Program-made: the position numbers and the translations under genes | In this document: positions 35,180 through 42,456 of the stretch, one piece after another | Layout of the letters: every line of letters starts with the position of its first letter | Position numbering within the stretch: the stretch's first letter is position 1 | Notes under the pieces: generated by a model | Told to the model about the DNA's origin: nothing | The model's database searches: none | The model's input: only the letters and a program-made list of their open reading frames with translations | Assembly (NCBI GenBank): GCA_036505615.1 | Contig: DASXTB010000409.1 | Span: forward strand, 1-64,000 | Direction: 5' to 3' | DNA from: DASXTB01 sp036505615 | GTDB taxonomy: Bacteria; Acidobacteriota; UBA6911; JACQSX01 | Length of the DNA: 64,000 nucleotides

Positions 35180-36573
35180 TGCCTTATGTCCGCCCGGAAA
35201 TTAAACCTTTCCTTCTTTACGCGCGCATCGAAGGTAGTGTACTTATTTTCCACCTTCTGCAGGCGCCCCGACTTTAGCAGCACATTCTGAATCGCCGTCG
35301 GATTGTCAGAATAGCCGGTGATGTCGACGTACTTTGCTCCCGTGTCGATGGTCAGCATTTGCAGGTATGCCTCCTGAGGGATCTTTTCGGTCAGCTCTTT
35401 CAACACGTCCAGCATGGAGGTGCGTCCACGCGTGATTTCCTCCAGGTATCCGATGTCTGCTTTGGTCTTGTCTATTTCAGCGCGAGTTTTTTCCAGTTCC
35501 TTCACCTTCGGCTCCAGAGCGTGGACGCGCTCGTCCAACTGGTCTGCAAATTCTTGACCCTGAAAGTATTCCCGTCCAGCCCACGCAACAAGGCCCGCAA
35601 CCATCAACAAGGCCAGGATGACGGTAGGCAGATAACTGAGTTTTCTCACCGACCGGCGGCGCTCCGGCGGCAGCAGATTCAGAGCCACCGGGGATTGTTT
35701 CTTCCGGCGAAATGGAGCCAGCGCGAAGCCGACAGATTTATTCAGCTTGGCTTCATCTTTCAGTTTCAGGCTCCCTTTCAGAGCATTGGCCAAAAGCTCT
35801 GTCTCCGGAAATCGTTGTTTGAATGCGCCGAAAAGCCCTTCGGCCGCCGTCCCGGAAAAATAGAAGCGGTCGATGGCGCCGTCTTCAATCTTTACCTGTG
35901 ACAGAAGGAACTGCAGCTGGTCGAGCATTTGATCTACGGTCAATGCGCCGGCATCCGTGTAGACCTCCCGAGAAAAAATCTGCTCTTTTCCCTTGAGCAC
36001 CACGATCTCTGAGGTTCGCTCGTTGACGTCAAAAACGACCACCAGGTTTTTGCCCGCCAGCAGCTCCTTTTTCAGAGTGACCAGATTGAAAATCGCTGAC
36101 GTGCTGATCTCGACGCGGCTGGGAGGGAACTTGTTGGCCCAGAGCCGCTCAATATAGGGGTCGAGCCACACCTTGCGGACCATAGCCACCAGCAAAACCA
36201 GCTTCTTTCGTTCCTCATCGCGCTTAAGAACCAGGTGATCAAAATAGGAGGCGCCATCCTCGCTGGGCTGGTAGTACTCGACCTGGTACTTGAGCAACTG
36301 ATCCAGGTTTTCGGCGGCCTCCATCGGCAGCTCCAGCTGCCTCAGGATTACCTGGCCGCGGGGCAGACCGAGAATGATGTTCTCCCGATTGAACCCGTTC
36401 TGCTTTCGGATCTGCTGCAGTTGCTGCCGGAGTTGCGCTTTGTCCAGTTGCAGGAAGTTCTCGATGACGTGGCTGCGGCCTACGCCGAATCCATTGACCA
36501 TCCTCTTTACTACGGTCAAGACCACATCCTCACCTCGAATCTCAATGCCGAGACTGGAATTAATGCCAACCAT
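35176..36573 (-). CDS. gspL: GspL-like protein with PilM-like and PilN-like parts
   Basis: A 465-residue protein. Residues 1-300 are an actin-like PilM fold ('GIEIRGEDVVLTVV', 'LPMEAAENLDQLLKYQVEYY', 'VVFDVNERTSEIVVLKGKEQ'). One membrane segment ('YLPTVILALLMVAGLVAWAG', about 320-340) is followed by a coiled coil and a PilN-like ferredoxin domain ('VDITGYSDNPTAIQNVLLKS'). The cytoplasmic part recruits the ATPase GspE. In type IV pili the two parts are separate proteins; the single chain is the GspL arrangement. It begins 97 bp after gspK. Confidence 0.88.
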   Translation of the reverse strand: MVGINSSLGIEIRGEDVVLTVVKRMVNGFGVGRSHVIENFLQLDKAQLRQQLQQIRKQNGFNRENIILGLPRGQVILRQLELPMEAAENLDQLLKYQVEYYQPSEDGASYFDHLVLKRDEERKKLVLLVAMVRKVWLDPYIERLWANKFPPSRVEISTSAIFNLVTLKKELLAGKNLVVVFDVNERTSEIVVLKGKEQIFSREVYTDAGALTVDQMLDQLQFLLSQVKIEDGAIDRFYFSGTAAEGLFGAFKQRFPETELLANALKGSLKLKDEAKLNKSVGFALAPFRRKKQSPVALNLLPPERRRSVRKLSYLPTVILALLMVAGLVAWAGREYFQGQEFADQLDERVHALEPKVKELEKTRAEIDKTKADIGYLEEITRGRTSMLDVLKELTEKIPQEAYLQMLTIDTGAKYVDITGYSDNPTAIQNVLLKSGRLQKVENKYTTFDARVKKERFNFRADIRQ

Positions 36574-36670
36574 CTTTCTTTTTCACCCGTGAGCAAAGGC
36601 GCTGAGGCTTGCTAGCGCTGACTCTTTATTCTAAGGATGCGGGAGCTTTCCAACAGTTGTTGATCCCGCG

Positions 36671-37768
36671 CTACAGCTCTAAGTTATTTTCATTCCAATA
36701 AATGATCCGATATCCGGTCGAAGAAGCGTGGTCCACCGAAAAGGTGCAACGTATCACGGAAATGATCTTTCGCCCGTTCAGTTGGCCCACCGATCGCAGT
36801 GAAAACACAAGGGATGGCTGCGCGCTTAAAAATCCCAAGGCGTTCATATCCGCCTGTCCCACCACCTCCCCGACGTCCGTGGGGCTGGAAAAAGGCTTGG
36901 TGGCGCGACGGCTGATGATTGCCTGAGCCTTCTGGCGATCCATCCCCGGTATAGATGCAAGAACCTCGAGTGGGGCCGAATTTATGTTAATGCGATTGAA
37001 AGAGCTGTAAGTCGTCAGAAAATTGACCAAGCCGCCCCGCGTCAGCTCCGCCCCGGATTCATCCTTGAACTTCTGGCCGTAAAAAATCTCCGGCGTGATG
37101 CCCTTTACCAGCAACAGCTCCTCGGTATTGTCCAGAGGACCGTCCTTGCAGTGATAAGGCTCCGGCAGCGACATGTAGTAGCTGTCCTCGGCGCCGTTTA
37201 GATGAACGTCCTGGTCCTGATCGATCCAGTCGATCAGGCTGTCGACAATTCCATCTCCCACGTCTTGAGACAAGCCGATTTCCCTCATCAGCTTCCTTAA
37301 CATCAGGTCACTGGCAAAATTGACGTTGATTTTTCCTGTTTCGTCCGTGACGGTGATTTCCGCCGATCCGTTGGCCATTTCGAAATGGAGCTGCCCTCGT
37401 GCCAGATCTTCTTCCTCGGCCTGCTGGGTGGCCGGGTCGCCGGTAGTGGGACGAAGGGCGCGCAGCAACGCACGGTTGATGCCGTAATAGATTCCCGAGC
37501 GGGCAATGTAATAAGACTGCTTTAGGTCCACCTCGTTGACGGTGGCCTTCACTTCCATGCGCACCGAGCGGCTGAAAGAGAGCGCAATTAGCGACAGTGC
37601 CACCAGCACCCACGACAGGAGCACCATCAGAGAACCGCGCTCGTCGCGCGGCCGGCCCAATGAATACCTGTTTCGCCCAATTGATCTTTTTTCTGCCCAC
37701 ACGCCTGCTGCGGCAAATCTTTCGCGTGGCGGTATTTGTGCCCCTTTGAACTCTTCGCGTGGACTCAT
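36671..37768 (-). CDS. gspK: Minor pseudopilin GspK
   Basis: A 365-residue GspK. ATG 37768 overlaps the gspJ stop as ATGA, so the longer frame from 37957 is rejected. The leader is unusually long (about 45 residues) and ends at 'RDERGSLMVLLSWVLVALSL', where cleavage after Gly is expected; GspK lacks the Glu5 of other pilins, as here. The large globular part with 'LIDWIDQDQDVHLNGAEDSY' and the helix-hairpin 'ININSAPLEVLASIPGMDRQ' is diagnostic of the family. GspK caps the pseudopilus tip with GspI and GspJ. Confidence 0.9.
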   Translation of the reverse strand: MSPREEFKGAQIPPRERFAAAGVWAEKRSIGRNRYSLGRPRDERGSLMVLLSWVLVALSLIALSFSRSVRMEVKATVNEVDLKQSYYIARSGIYYGINRALLRALRPTTGDPATQQAEEEDLARGQLHFEMANGSAEITVTDETGKINVNFASDLMLRKLMREIGLSQDVGDGIVDSLIDWIDQDQDVHLNGAEDSYYMSLPEPYHCKDGPLDNTEELLLVKGITPEIFYGQKFKDESGAELTRGGLVNFLTTYSSFNRININSAPLEVLASIPGMDRQKAQAIISRRATKPFSSPTDVGEVVGQADMNALGFLSAQPSLVFSLRSVGQLNGRKIISVIRCTFSVDHASSTGYRIIYWNENNLEL

Positions 37769-38541
37769 GGCGTCACCTGGCTTCCGATGATCCCCCGAAG
37801 CTGCGGAGGCAATGCGGGTGCACCACCCGCGATCGCCCGAGAATCGGCGTTGATGATGCCTACGATTCTCAATTTTTGCTGGTTCTTTTTGACCAGGGTG
37901 ATACGAATCGCCAACGGCAGCCTTCCGATTGTCTCGGCGTCCCAGGGACCATCCCATGAGTAATCGCCCTGCCCTCTGTCGCCGAAATACTCAAATTTCC
38001 CGTTCTCCAGGCCCGAAAAAAATACCGTGGATTTCTGCGCGCCGGCGCCCATGTTCAAATAAGTCTGCCCGCCTCGGTACTGGCTCTCTGCTTCAAGAAA
38101 ATCCAGGCTCCCCTGCGTTCCCGGAGCCAGAGAATAAGAGATCATCGACATGCCGGCGTTCTTCTTGAAGAACAGCGGAGCAAAGCTGGCAAAGAGCACA
38201 TGCTGGTCGTCGCCTTTAAACAGCGGCGGAATCTGCTGCCGCATCGCAACCAGTCGCTCAAAGAATCCCTGGGGATTCAGTTCCGGCTGTTCGCCCTGCC
38301 GCTGCGCGCGGATTGGCTCGTAGAATTTCCCTTTCGGCCGAACCGGGAATGAAGATCCAATCTGCGTCTTGACCAGCTCGATGATTACTTTCTCGCGCTG
38401 GGAGCTTTCTATCCGCTCGTTCCCTTTTCTGTAGGCATTCAGAGAGACTCGCAGCGCCAGAAACACGATCACAGACAGAACCGACACCAGCGTCAGCGTG
38501 ATCAGCAATTCAAGCAGTGTAAAACCTCGTTGGCCTCTCAT
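37765..38541 (-). CDS. gspJ: Minor pseudopilin GspJ
   Basis: A 258-residue pseudopilin. ATG 38541 gives a short normal leader, 'MRGQRGFTLLELLITLTLVS', with cleavage before Phe and Glu5 present. The ATG overlaps the gspI stop as ATGA. The globular part is longer than usual and has 'VIELVKTQIGSSFPV' after the helix. Expected in the tip complex with GspI and GspK. Confidence 0.87.
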   Translation of the reverse strand: MRGQRGFTLLELLITLTLVSVLSVIVFLALRVSLNAYRKGNERIESSQREKVIIELVKTQIGSSFPVRPKGKFYEPIRAQRQGEQPELNPQGFFERLVAMRQQIPPLFKGDDQHVLFASFAPLFFKKNAGMSMISYSLAPGTQGSLDFLEAESQYRGGQTYLNMGAGAQKSTVFFSGLENGKFEYFGDRGQGDYSWDGPWDAETIGRLPLAIRITLVKKNQQKLRIVGIINADSRAIAGGAPALPPQLRGIIGSQVTP

Positions 38542-39311
38542 TGGAAATTCCTGAACGGGTTGTTGGGCTGAGCTATGGGCGGGCGAGGCGCGTTGGGGGG
38601 CGCGCTGAAAGCACCGGGAGTGTTCAAGGCCGGCTGCTCGCGCAAGCCCACCGGTTTCAGGCAAACCAGGCGATACAGCTTTCCATTTTTGTCATTCTTG
38701 TAGATCACATCCACACGGACGCTCAACAGTTTCATGGGAAATTGGGTGCGTCCGTCCCATCGGGCTTGTTCTGGAATCTCAAAGTCTTGAACCATCGCCT
38801 CCCACCGGAAATTGTCGTCCAGATCATCGTGTCTAGTTATCGGGCCCTTGATGGTCTCATCGGAGAGAATTTCATTCATGACGTTCTCCGCGTAATTCAT
38901 CGCCTGGCCGGCCAGGTCCATCTTGCGCACATTCTTCAGCGCTCCTGAAAAGAGTTGCAGAGCTACAGTGATGCCTATGCTGACGATCGCCAGCGCCACG
39001 ACCACTTCCAGTAAGCTGAAACCCCTCCTGGAATGCCGAATGCCGAGTGCGGAATGCGGAATGCTTTCTGAATGCGGAATGTCTTTTGAACGCGGAAGGC
39101 GAAATGCGGAATGCGGAATGCTCCTTGAATGCGGAATGGGGATTGCGGAATGCGGAATGTCTCCTGATTGGGGAACGTCCAACGCGGAACAGAGAGTGAA
39201 AGACGGCAGCCGATTAACAGTTTGAAATCCCCATTCCGCACTCTGCATTCCGCATTCCGCATTCGATACCCCGCATTCCGCATTCGAAATTCCGCATTCG
39301 AAATTCCGCAT
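38538..39311 (-). CDS. gspI: Minor pseudopilin GspI with repeat-encoded leader
   Basis: A 257-residue frame. The pilin motif 'RRGFSLLEVVVALAIVSIGI' begins only at residue 95, and the family globular part follows ('FSGALKNVRKMDLAGQAMNY', 'LLSVRVDVIYKND'). Residues 1-94 are largely translated heptamer repeats (periods such as NAECG and IPHSAFR). No ATG, GTG or TTG lies near the cleavage site, so the ATG at 39311, which overlaps the gspH stop as TAATG, is the best start. Normal GspI leaders are 5-20 residues. Prepilin peptidase may still cut this leader, or a rare ATT start could be used. Confidence 0.8.
   Translation of the reverse strand: MRNFECGISNAECGVSNAECGMQSAEWGFQTVNRLPSFTLCSALDVPQSGDIPHSAIPIPHSRSIPHSAFRLPRSKDIPHSESIPHSALGIRHSRRGFSLLEVVVALAIVSIGITVALQLFSGALKNVRKMDLAGQAMNYAENVMNEILSDETIKGPITRHDDLDDNFRWEAMVQDFEIPEQARWDGRTQFPMKLLSVRVDVIYKNDKNGKLYRLVCLKPVGLREQPALNTPGAFSAPPNAPRPPIAQPNNPFRNFQ
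39008..39310. repeat. Inverted heptamer tract, unit GAATGCG / CGCATTC, inside gspI
   Basis: Left arm about 39028-39170 (GAATGCG, GAATGCC units), right arm about 39232-39310 (CGCATTC units), opposite orientations. The whole tract is in frame with gspI and encodes its leader region. Confidence 0.88.
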
Positions 39312-39967
39312 TACCCACGCTCCTTCGGGATGGTCAACTTAGCCGATCCGGTAATCACGTCGGTTTTCACAATCACCTTCCGGCCGCGGTCGTTTTCCAA
39401 TACCAACTCCGCATCATCGGCTCGGCCGTTCGGGTAAAAGCTGATGTAGACGGCCGGATCCCGACTTTCCTCTCCTTCAAACTTTACGGAACTCACTTTG
39501 ATCTCGTCGCTAAGCCCAAAGTCGTGGACCTTGTCGTGATAGGCGTCCGCCAGAAAGATGATGTTGCGGTCCCTTTGGACTGCGATCCGATAAACCCGCT
39601 GCTCCCCGACGGCCAAAGTCCGGGCGGTGCGGCACAATGTAACGAAGTCTCGCCCTTTGGCCTCCAGTCTCATGCCCGCAAGGCCCGTGCGCATCGACGG
39701 CATCACAACCGCCATGGCGACGGCTATTATCACCAACACGATCACGACCTCGATGAGGGTGAAACCTCTTCGGGATTGCGGAATGCGGAATGCGGAATGG
39801 CTCAATTGCGGAATGCGGATTGCGGACTGCGGATTACTCGATTTCGGATTTCGGATTGCGGATTGCGAATTGCGGATAGTACGTTCCAATCTGTCAATCC
39901 GCAATCCGCAATCCGCAATCCGAAATTGGATAACCTGATGCTCCAAAATACAGCCATCAAAGTGCAC
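39311..39967 (-). CDS. gspH: Pseudopilin GspH with repeat-encoded leader
   Basis: A 218-residue frame. The pilin motif 'RRGFTLIEVVIVLVIIAVAM' starts at residue 66; the globular part contains 'RDFVTLCRTARTLAVGEQ' and 'YISFYPNGRADDAELVLEN', as in GspH/FimT. The GTG at 39967 overlaps the gspG stop (TAGTG), giving a 68-residue leader made mostly of translated heptamer units (NPQSAIR). A TTG at 39805 would give a normal 14-residue leader ('LSHSAFRIPQSRRG') and may be the real start, though no Shine-Dalgarno is seen there. Confidence 0.82.
   Translation of the reverse strand: MHFDGCILEHQVIQFRIADCGLRIDRLERTIRNSQSAIRNPKSSNPQSAIRIPQLSHSAFRIPQSRRGFTLIEVVIVLVIIAVAMAVVMPSMRTGLAGMRLEAKGRDFVTLCRTARTLAVGEQRVYRIAVQRDRNIIFLADAYHDKVHDFGLSDEIKVSSVKFEGEESRDPAVYISFYPNGRADDAELVLENDRGRKVIVKTDVITGSAKLTIPKERG
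39772..39940. repeat. Inverted heptamer tract, unit GATTGCG / CGCAATC, inside gspH
   Basis: Left arm about 39775-39882 (GAATGCG grading into GATTGCG and GATTTCG), right arm about 39895-39930 (CCGCAAT units). It lies in the gspH leader region just before the pilin motif. A further short tract of the same type fills 40436-40500 between the two gspG genes. Confidence 0.88.
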
Positions 39968-40404
39968 TAGTTACTCTCCCACGAAGTGATGTCGGCATTT
40001 TGGCCTTGGCCACCCTCTTGGCCGTCTGGGCCAAAAGAGTAAAGATCGAACTCACCGTGCTGGCCGGGGCAGCGATAGATGAATTCACGCTTCCAGGCAT
40101 CTTTGGGCACGAAGTTCTTCTGCAGGTATGGACCATTCCAGTTGGCGATGTTTCCCGGATTTACTAACAAGGCGTGCAGCCCCTCTTCTGTTGCCGGATA
40201 ACGACCCACATCAACCTTGAATGAGTCCAGCGCCGTCTCCAACAAGCTGATCTGCCTCTTGGTAATCGTTATTCGGGCCTTTATCAGGTGATCCATGATT
40301 GCTGGAGTCACCAGCCCGGCCAGCAGACCCAAAATGACAAGAACTACAATCAGTTCGATCAGAGAAAACCCTCTCTGCCTTTCTTCACTTCTGTCCGTTG
40401 CCAT
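39967..40404 (-). CDS. gspG: Major pseudopilin GspG, second copy
   Basis: A 145-residue GspG from ATG 40404, with GGAGG upstream. Leader 'MATDRSEERQRG', then 'FSLIELIVVLVILGLLAGLV' with Glu5. The globular part has 'RYPATEEGLHALL', 'AWKREFIYRCPGQHGEFDLY' and the calcium-site ending 'DGQEGGQGQNADITSW', which marks T2SS GspG rather than type IV pilin. It is adjacent to a close paralogue. Confidence 0.92.
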   Translation of the reverse strand: MATDRSEERQRGFSLIELIVVLVILGLLAGLVTPAIMDHLIKARITITKRQISLLETALDSFKVDVGRYPATEEGLHALLVNPGNIANWNGPYLQKNFVPKDAWKREFIYRCPGQHGEFDLYSFGPDGQEGGQGQNADITSWESN

Positions 40405-40497
40405 AAGACCTCCGATCCGTATGGATCCCGCTGGGACTAATTCCGCATTCCGCAATCCGCATTCCGCATTTGAGCGAATCCGCATTCCGCAATCGCA

Positions 40498-40938
40498 TCA
40501 CCGCTTGTCCACCCACGAGGTAATATCCGCGTTTTCGCCGTCTCCTCCCTCCTGGCCGTCGGCGCCCAGCGAATAGAGGTCGTATTCACCGTGCTGCCCG
40601 GGAGCGCGATAGACGTAGTCATGACCCCAGGGGTCTTTCGGTACCGCGTTCTTCTTCAAGTAGGGCCCGCTCCAATTGGCGATATTTCCCGAGTTTTGAA
40701 TCAGCGATTCCAGCCCCTCCTGGGTTGTGGGATAACGGCCCACATCGAAGTTGAACAAATCCAGCGACTCCTCAAACTGCGAGATCTGGACCTTGGCTAT
40801 CTGCGCGCGGCTGCCTTTCAACTTGGACATCACCTTGGGACCTACCACCGCGGCCAGCAGGCCTAAAATGACCAGTACCACGATCAGTTCGATAAGCGAA
40901 AATCCTTCATCTTTCCGTTTGCGTTCGACCTTGAACAT
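40498..40938 (-). CDS. gspG: Major pseudopilin GspG, first copy
   Basis: A 146-residue GspG. Leader 'MFKVERKRKDEG', helix 'FSLIELIVVLVILGLLAAVV', 'RYPTTQEGLESLIQNSGNIA', 'DPWGHDYVYRAPGQHGEYDL' and the calcium-site ending 'DGQEGGDGENADITSWVDKR'. It polymerises to form the pseudopilus piston. This copy is closer to the family consensus than the following one. Confidence 0.94.
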   Translation of the reverse strand: MFKVERKRKDEGFSLIELIVVLVILGLLAAVVGPKVMSKLKGSRAQIAKVQISQFEESLDLFNFDVGRYPTTQEGLESLIQNSGNIANWSGPYLKKNAVPKDPWGHDYVYRAPGQHGEYDLYSLGADGQEGGDGENADITSWVDKR

Positions 40939-40954
40939 ACAGTTCCTCGTTTAG

Positions 40955-41063
40955 TCCGTTGTCGGTTGTCCCTAGTCCGTTGTCCGTAGTCGGTTGTCCA
41001 TTGTTTGGTCAAATCGTATCTTTAAGGCACCTGACTACTGACAACGGACCACTGACTAACGAT
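40955..41063. repeat. Inverted heptamer tract, unit GTCCGTT / AACGGAC
   Basis: Left arm about 40955-41000 (GTCCGTT, GTCGGTT, GTCCGTA), right arm about 41030-41063 (CTGACAACGGACC type). It fills the gspF-gspG junction. The same family forms the inner arms at 15930-16005. Confidence 0.8.
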
Positions 41064-41064
41064 C

Positions 41065-42285
41065 CTACAAAGGTACGTCATTGATGCTAAAAATGGCCAT
41101 CAACATCGAAACAACCATGGTTCCGATAATCAAACCCATAACCAGAATAATCGCCGGCTCAAAGAATGAGACCAAGCGCTTCAAAGCATTGCGCACTTCC
41201 TTGTCGTAAGTGTCGGCGACCTGCAGCATCATCTTGTCCAGGTTTCCGGTCTCCTCCCCTACCTCGACCAAATGCAGCGCGAAAGGAGGAAATATATTCG
41301 CTTCCCGAATAGGGACTGAGATTCCCTCGCCTTTCTTTATTCCGGATTTGATCGAGTCCATGCGCGAGGCAATGGCCTGGTTGTTGACGATCTCTTTGAC
41401 GATCGTCATAGCGTTGAGCAGCGGCACCGAACTGCGCAGCAATGTTCCCAGAGTTCGACTGAATCGGGAAACTTCCATCTTGTGAACGACCGGGCCCACC
41501 AAAGGAAGACGCAGCATTCTGCGGTCCCAGTTGAGGCGCCCTTCCTCGGTGGCAAGGTAGCGCCGCAAGCCAAAGAAGATGGACCCGGCCACCAGCAGCA
41601 ACAGCCACCACCAGCCCCGCAGAAAATTGCTGATCCCCAGCATGATCCTCATGGGAAGCGGCATGGGAGCGCCGGCATTTTCAAAGATCACCGTAAACTG
41701 GGGAATGACGAACAAAACCAGGATGATAATCGAGCTGACGCCCACCAGAGTCAGCAGCGCCGGATAGATGAGTGACGAGATAAAGTAGCTTTTCAAATCC
41801 TGCGCGCTTTCCAGGTATTCGCCCAGCCGCTCCAGGATATTGTCCAGCACTCCGCCTGCCTCGCCGGCACGGATCATGTTGACATAAATCTTTGGAAACA
41901 CGCGGGGGTGTTTTGCCAGGGCGTCTGCAAGCGACTTGCCGCCGCGCACCTCATCCAGCACGTCACGGATTACTTCACGAAAGTGCTGGTTTTCCGTAAG
42001 CGCGGTAAGAATGGACAGAGAGCGATCCAGCGGAAGGCCGGCCTTTACGAGCGTCCCCAGCTCCTGTGTAAAGACCAGCAGCTCTTTGGTACTGACTCTT
42101 TTCCGGCCAAACGGAAGCGAAAAAGCACGGCGGAAGAGAGAGCCCTCCTCCTCGCTCGCTACCCGGATGGGAAGATACCCCTGATCGCGCAGCTTGCTGA
42201 TGACACTTCTGTCATCCAGCGCGTCGAGGGTCCCCTCGACCACTCTTCCATCCAGCGTCATCGCCTTATAACTAAAAGAAGCCAT
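41065..42285 (-). CDS. gspF: Type II secretion inner-membrane platform protein GspF
   Basis: A 406-residue GspF. Two homologous cytoplasmic domains, 'KELLVFTQELGTLVKAGLPL' near residue 63 and 'RFSRTLGTLLRSSVPLLNAM' near 268, and three membrane segments (about 172-192, 222-242, 375-395). The duplicated T2SSF layout and 'VGEETGNLDKMMLQVADTYD' are diagnostic. It anchors the pseudopilus and contacts GspE. The 171-bp gap to gspE is filled with heptamer repeat. Confidence 0.93.
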   Translation of the reverse strand: MASFSYKAMTLDGRVVEGTLDALDDRSVISKLRDQGYLPIRVASEEEGSLFRRAFSLPFGRKRVSTKELLVFTQELGTLVKAGLPLDRSLSILTALTENQHFREVIRDVLDEVRGGKSLADALAKHPRVFPKIYVNMIRAGEAGGVLDNILERLGEYLESAQDLKSYFISSLIYPALLTLVGVSSIIILVLFVIPQFTVIFENAGAPMPLPMRIMLGISNFLRGWWWLLLLVAGSIFFGLRRYLATEEGRLNWDRRMLRLPLVGPVVHKMEVSRFSRTLGTLLRSSVPLLNAMTIVKEIVNNQAIASRMDSIKSGIKKGEGISVPIREANIFPPFALHLVEVGEETGNLDKMMLQVADTYDKEVRNALKRLVSFFEPAIILVMGLIIGTMVVSMLMAIFSINDVPL

Positions 42286-42289
42286 TTTT

Positions 42290-42455
42290 TAATTTCGGAT
42301 TGCGGATTGCGGATTTCGGATTGCAGATTTCGGATTGCGGATTGGGAATTGACAGCTAAGCGAGTTGCTCACAATGCGCAAACCCGCCATCCGCGAATCC
42401 CCAATCCGCAATCCGAAATCAGCAGTCCGAAATCCGAAATCCGCAATCCGCATTC
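42290..42455. repeat. Inverted heptamer tract between gspE and gspF, unit GATTGCG / CGCAATC
   Basis: Left arm 42295-42350 (GATTGCG, GATTTCG), right arm about 42392-42455 (CCGCAAT, CCGAAAT). It ends within 2 bp of the gspE stop codon. Confidence 0.88.
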
Positions 42456-42456
42456 C

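Noticed and set aside
39008..42455. Possible CRISPR array in the repeat-rich gsp region
   Set aside because: Units are 7 bp, degenerate, without spacers, and present in both orientations. No cas gene in the window.
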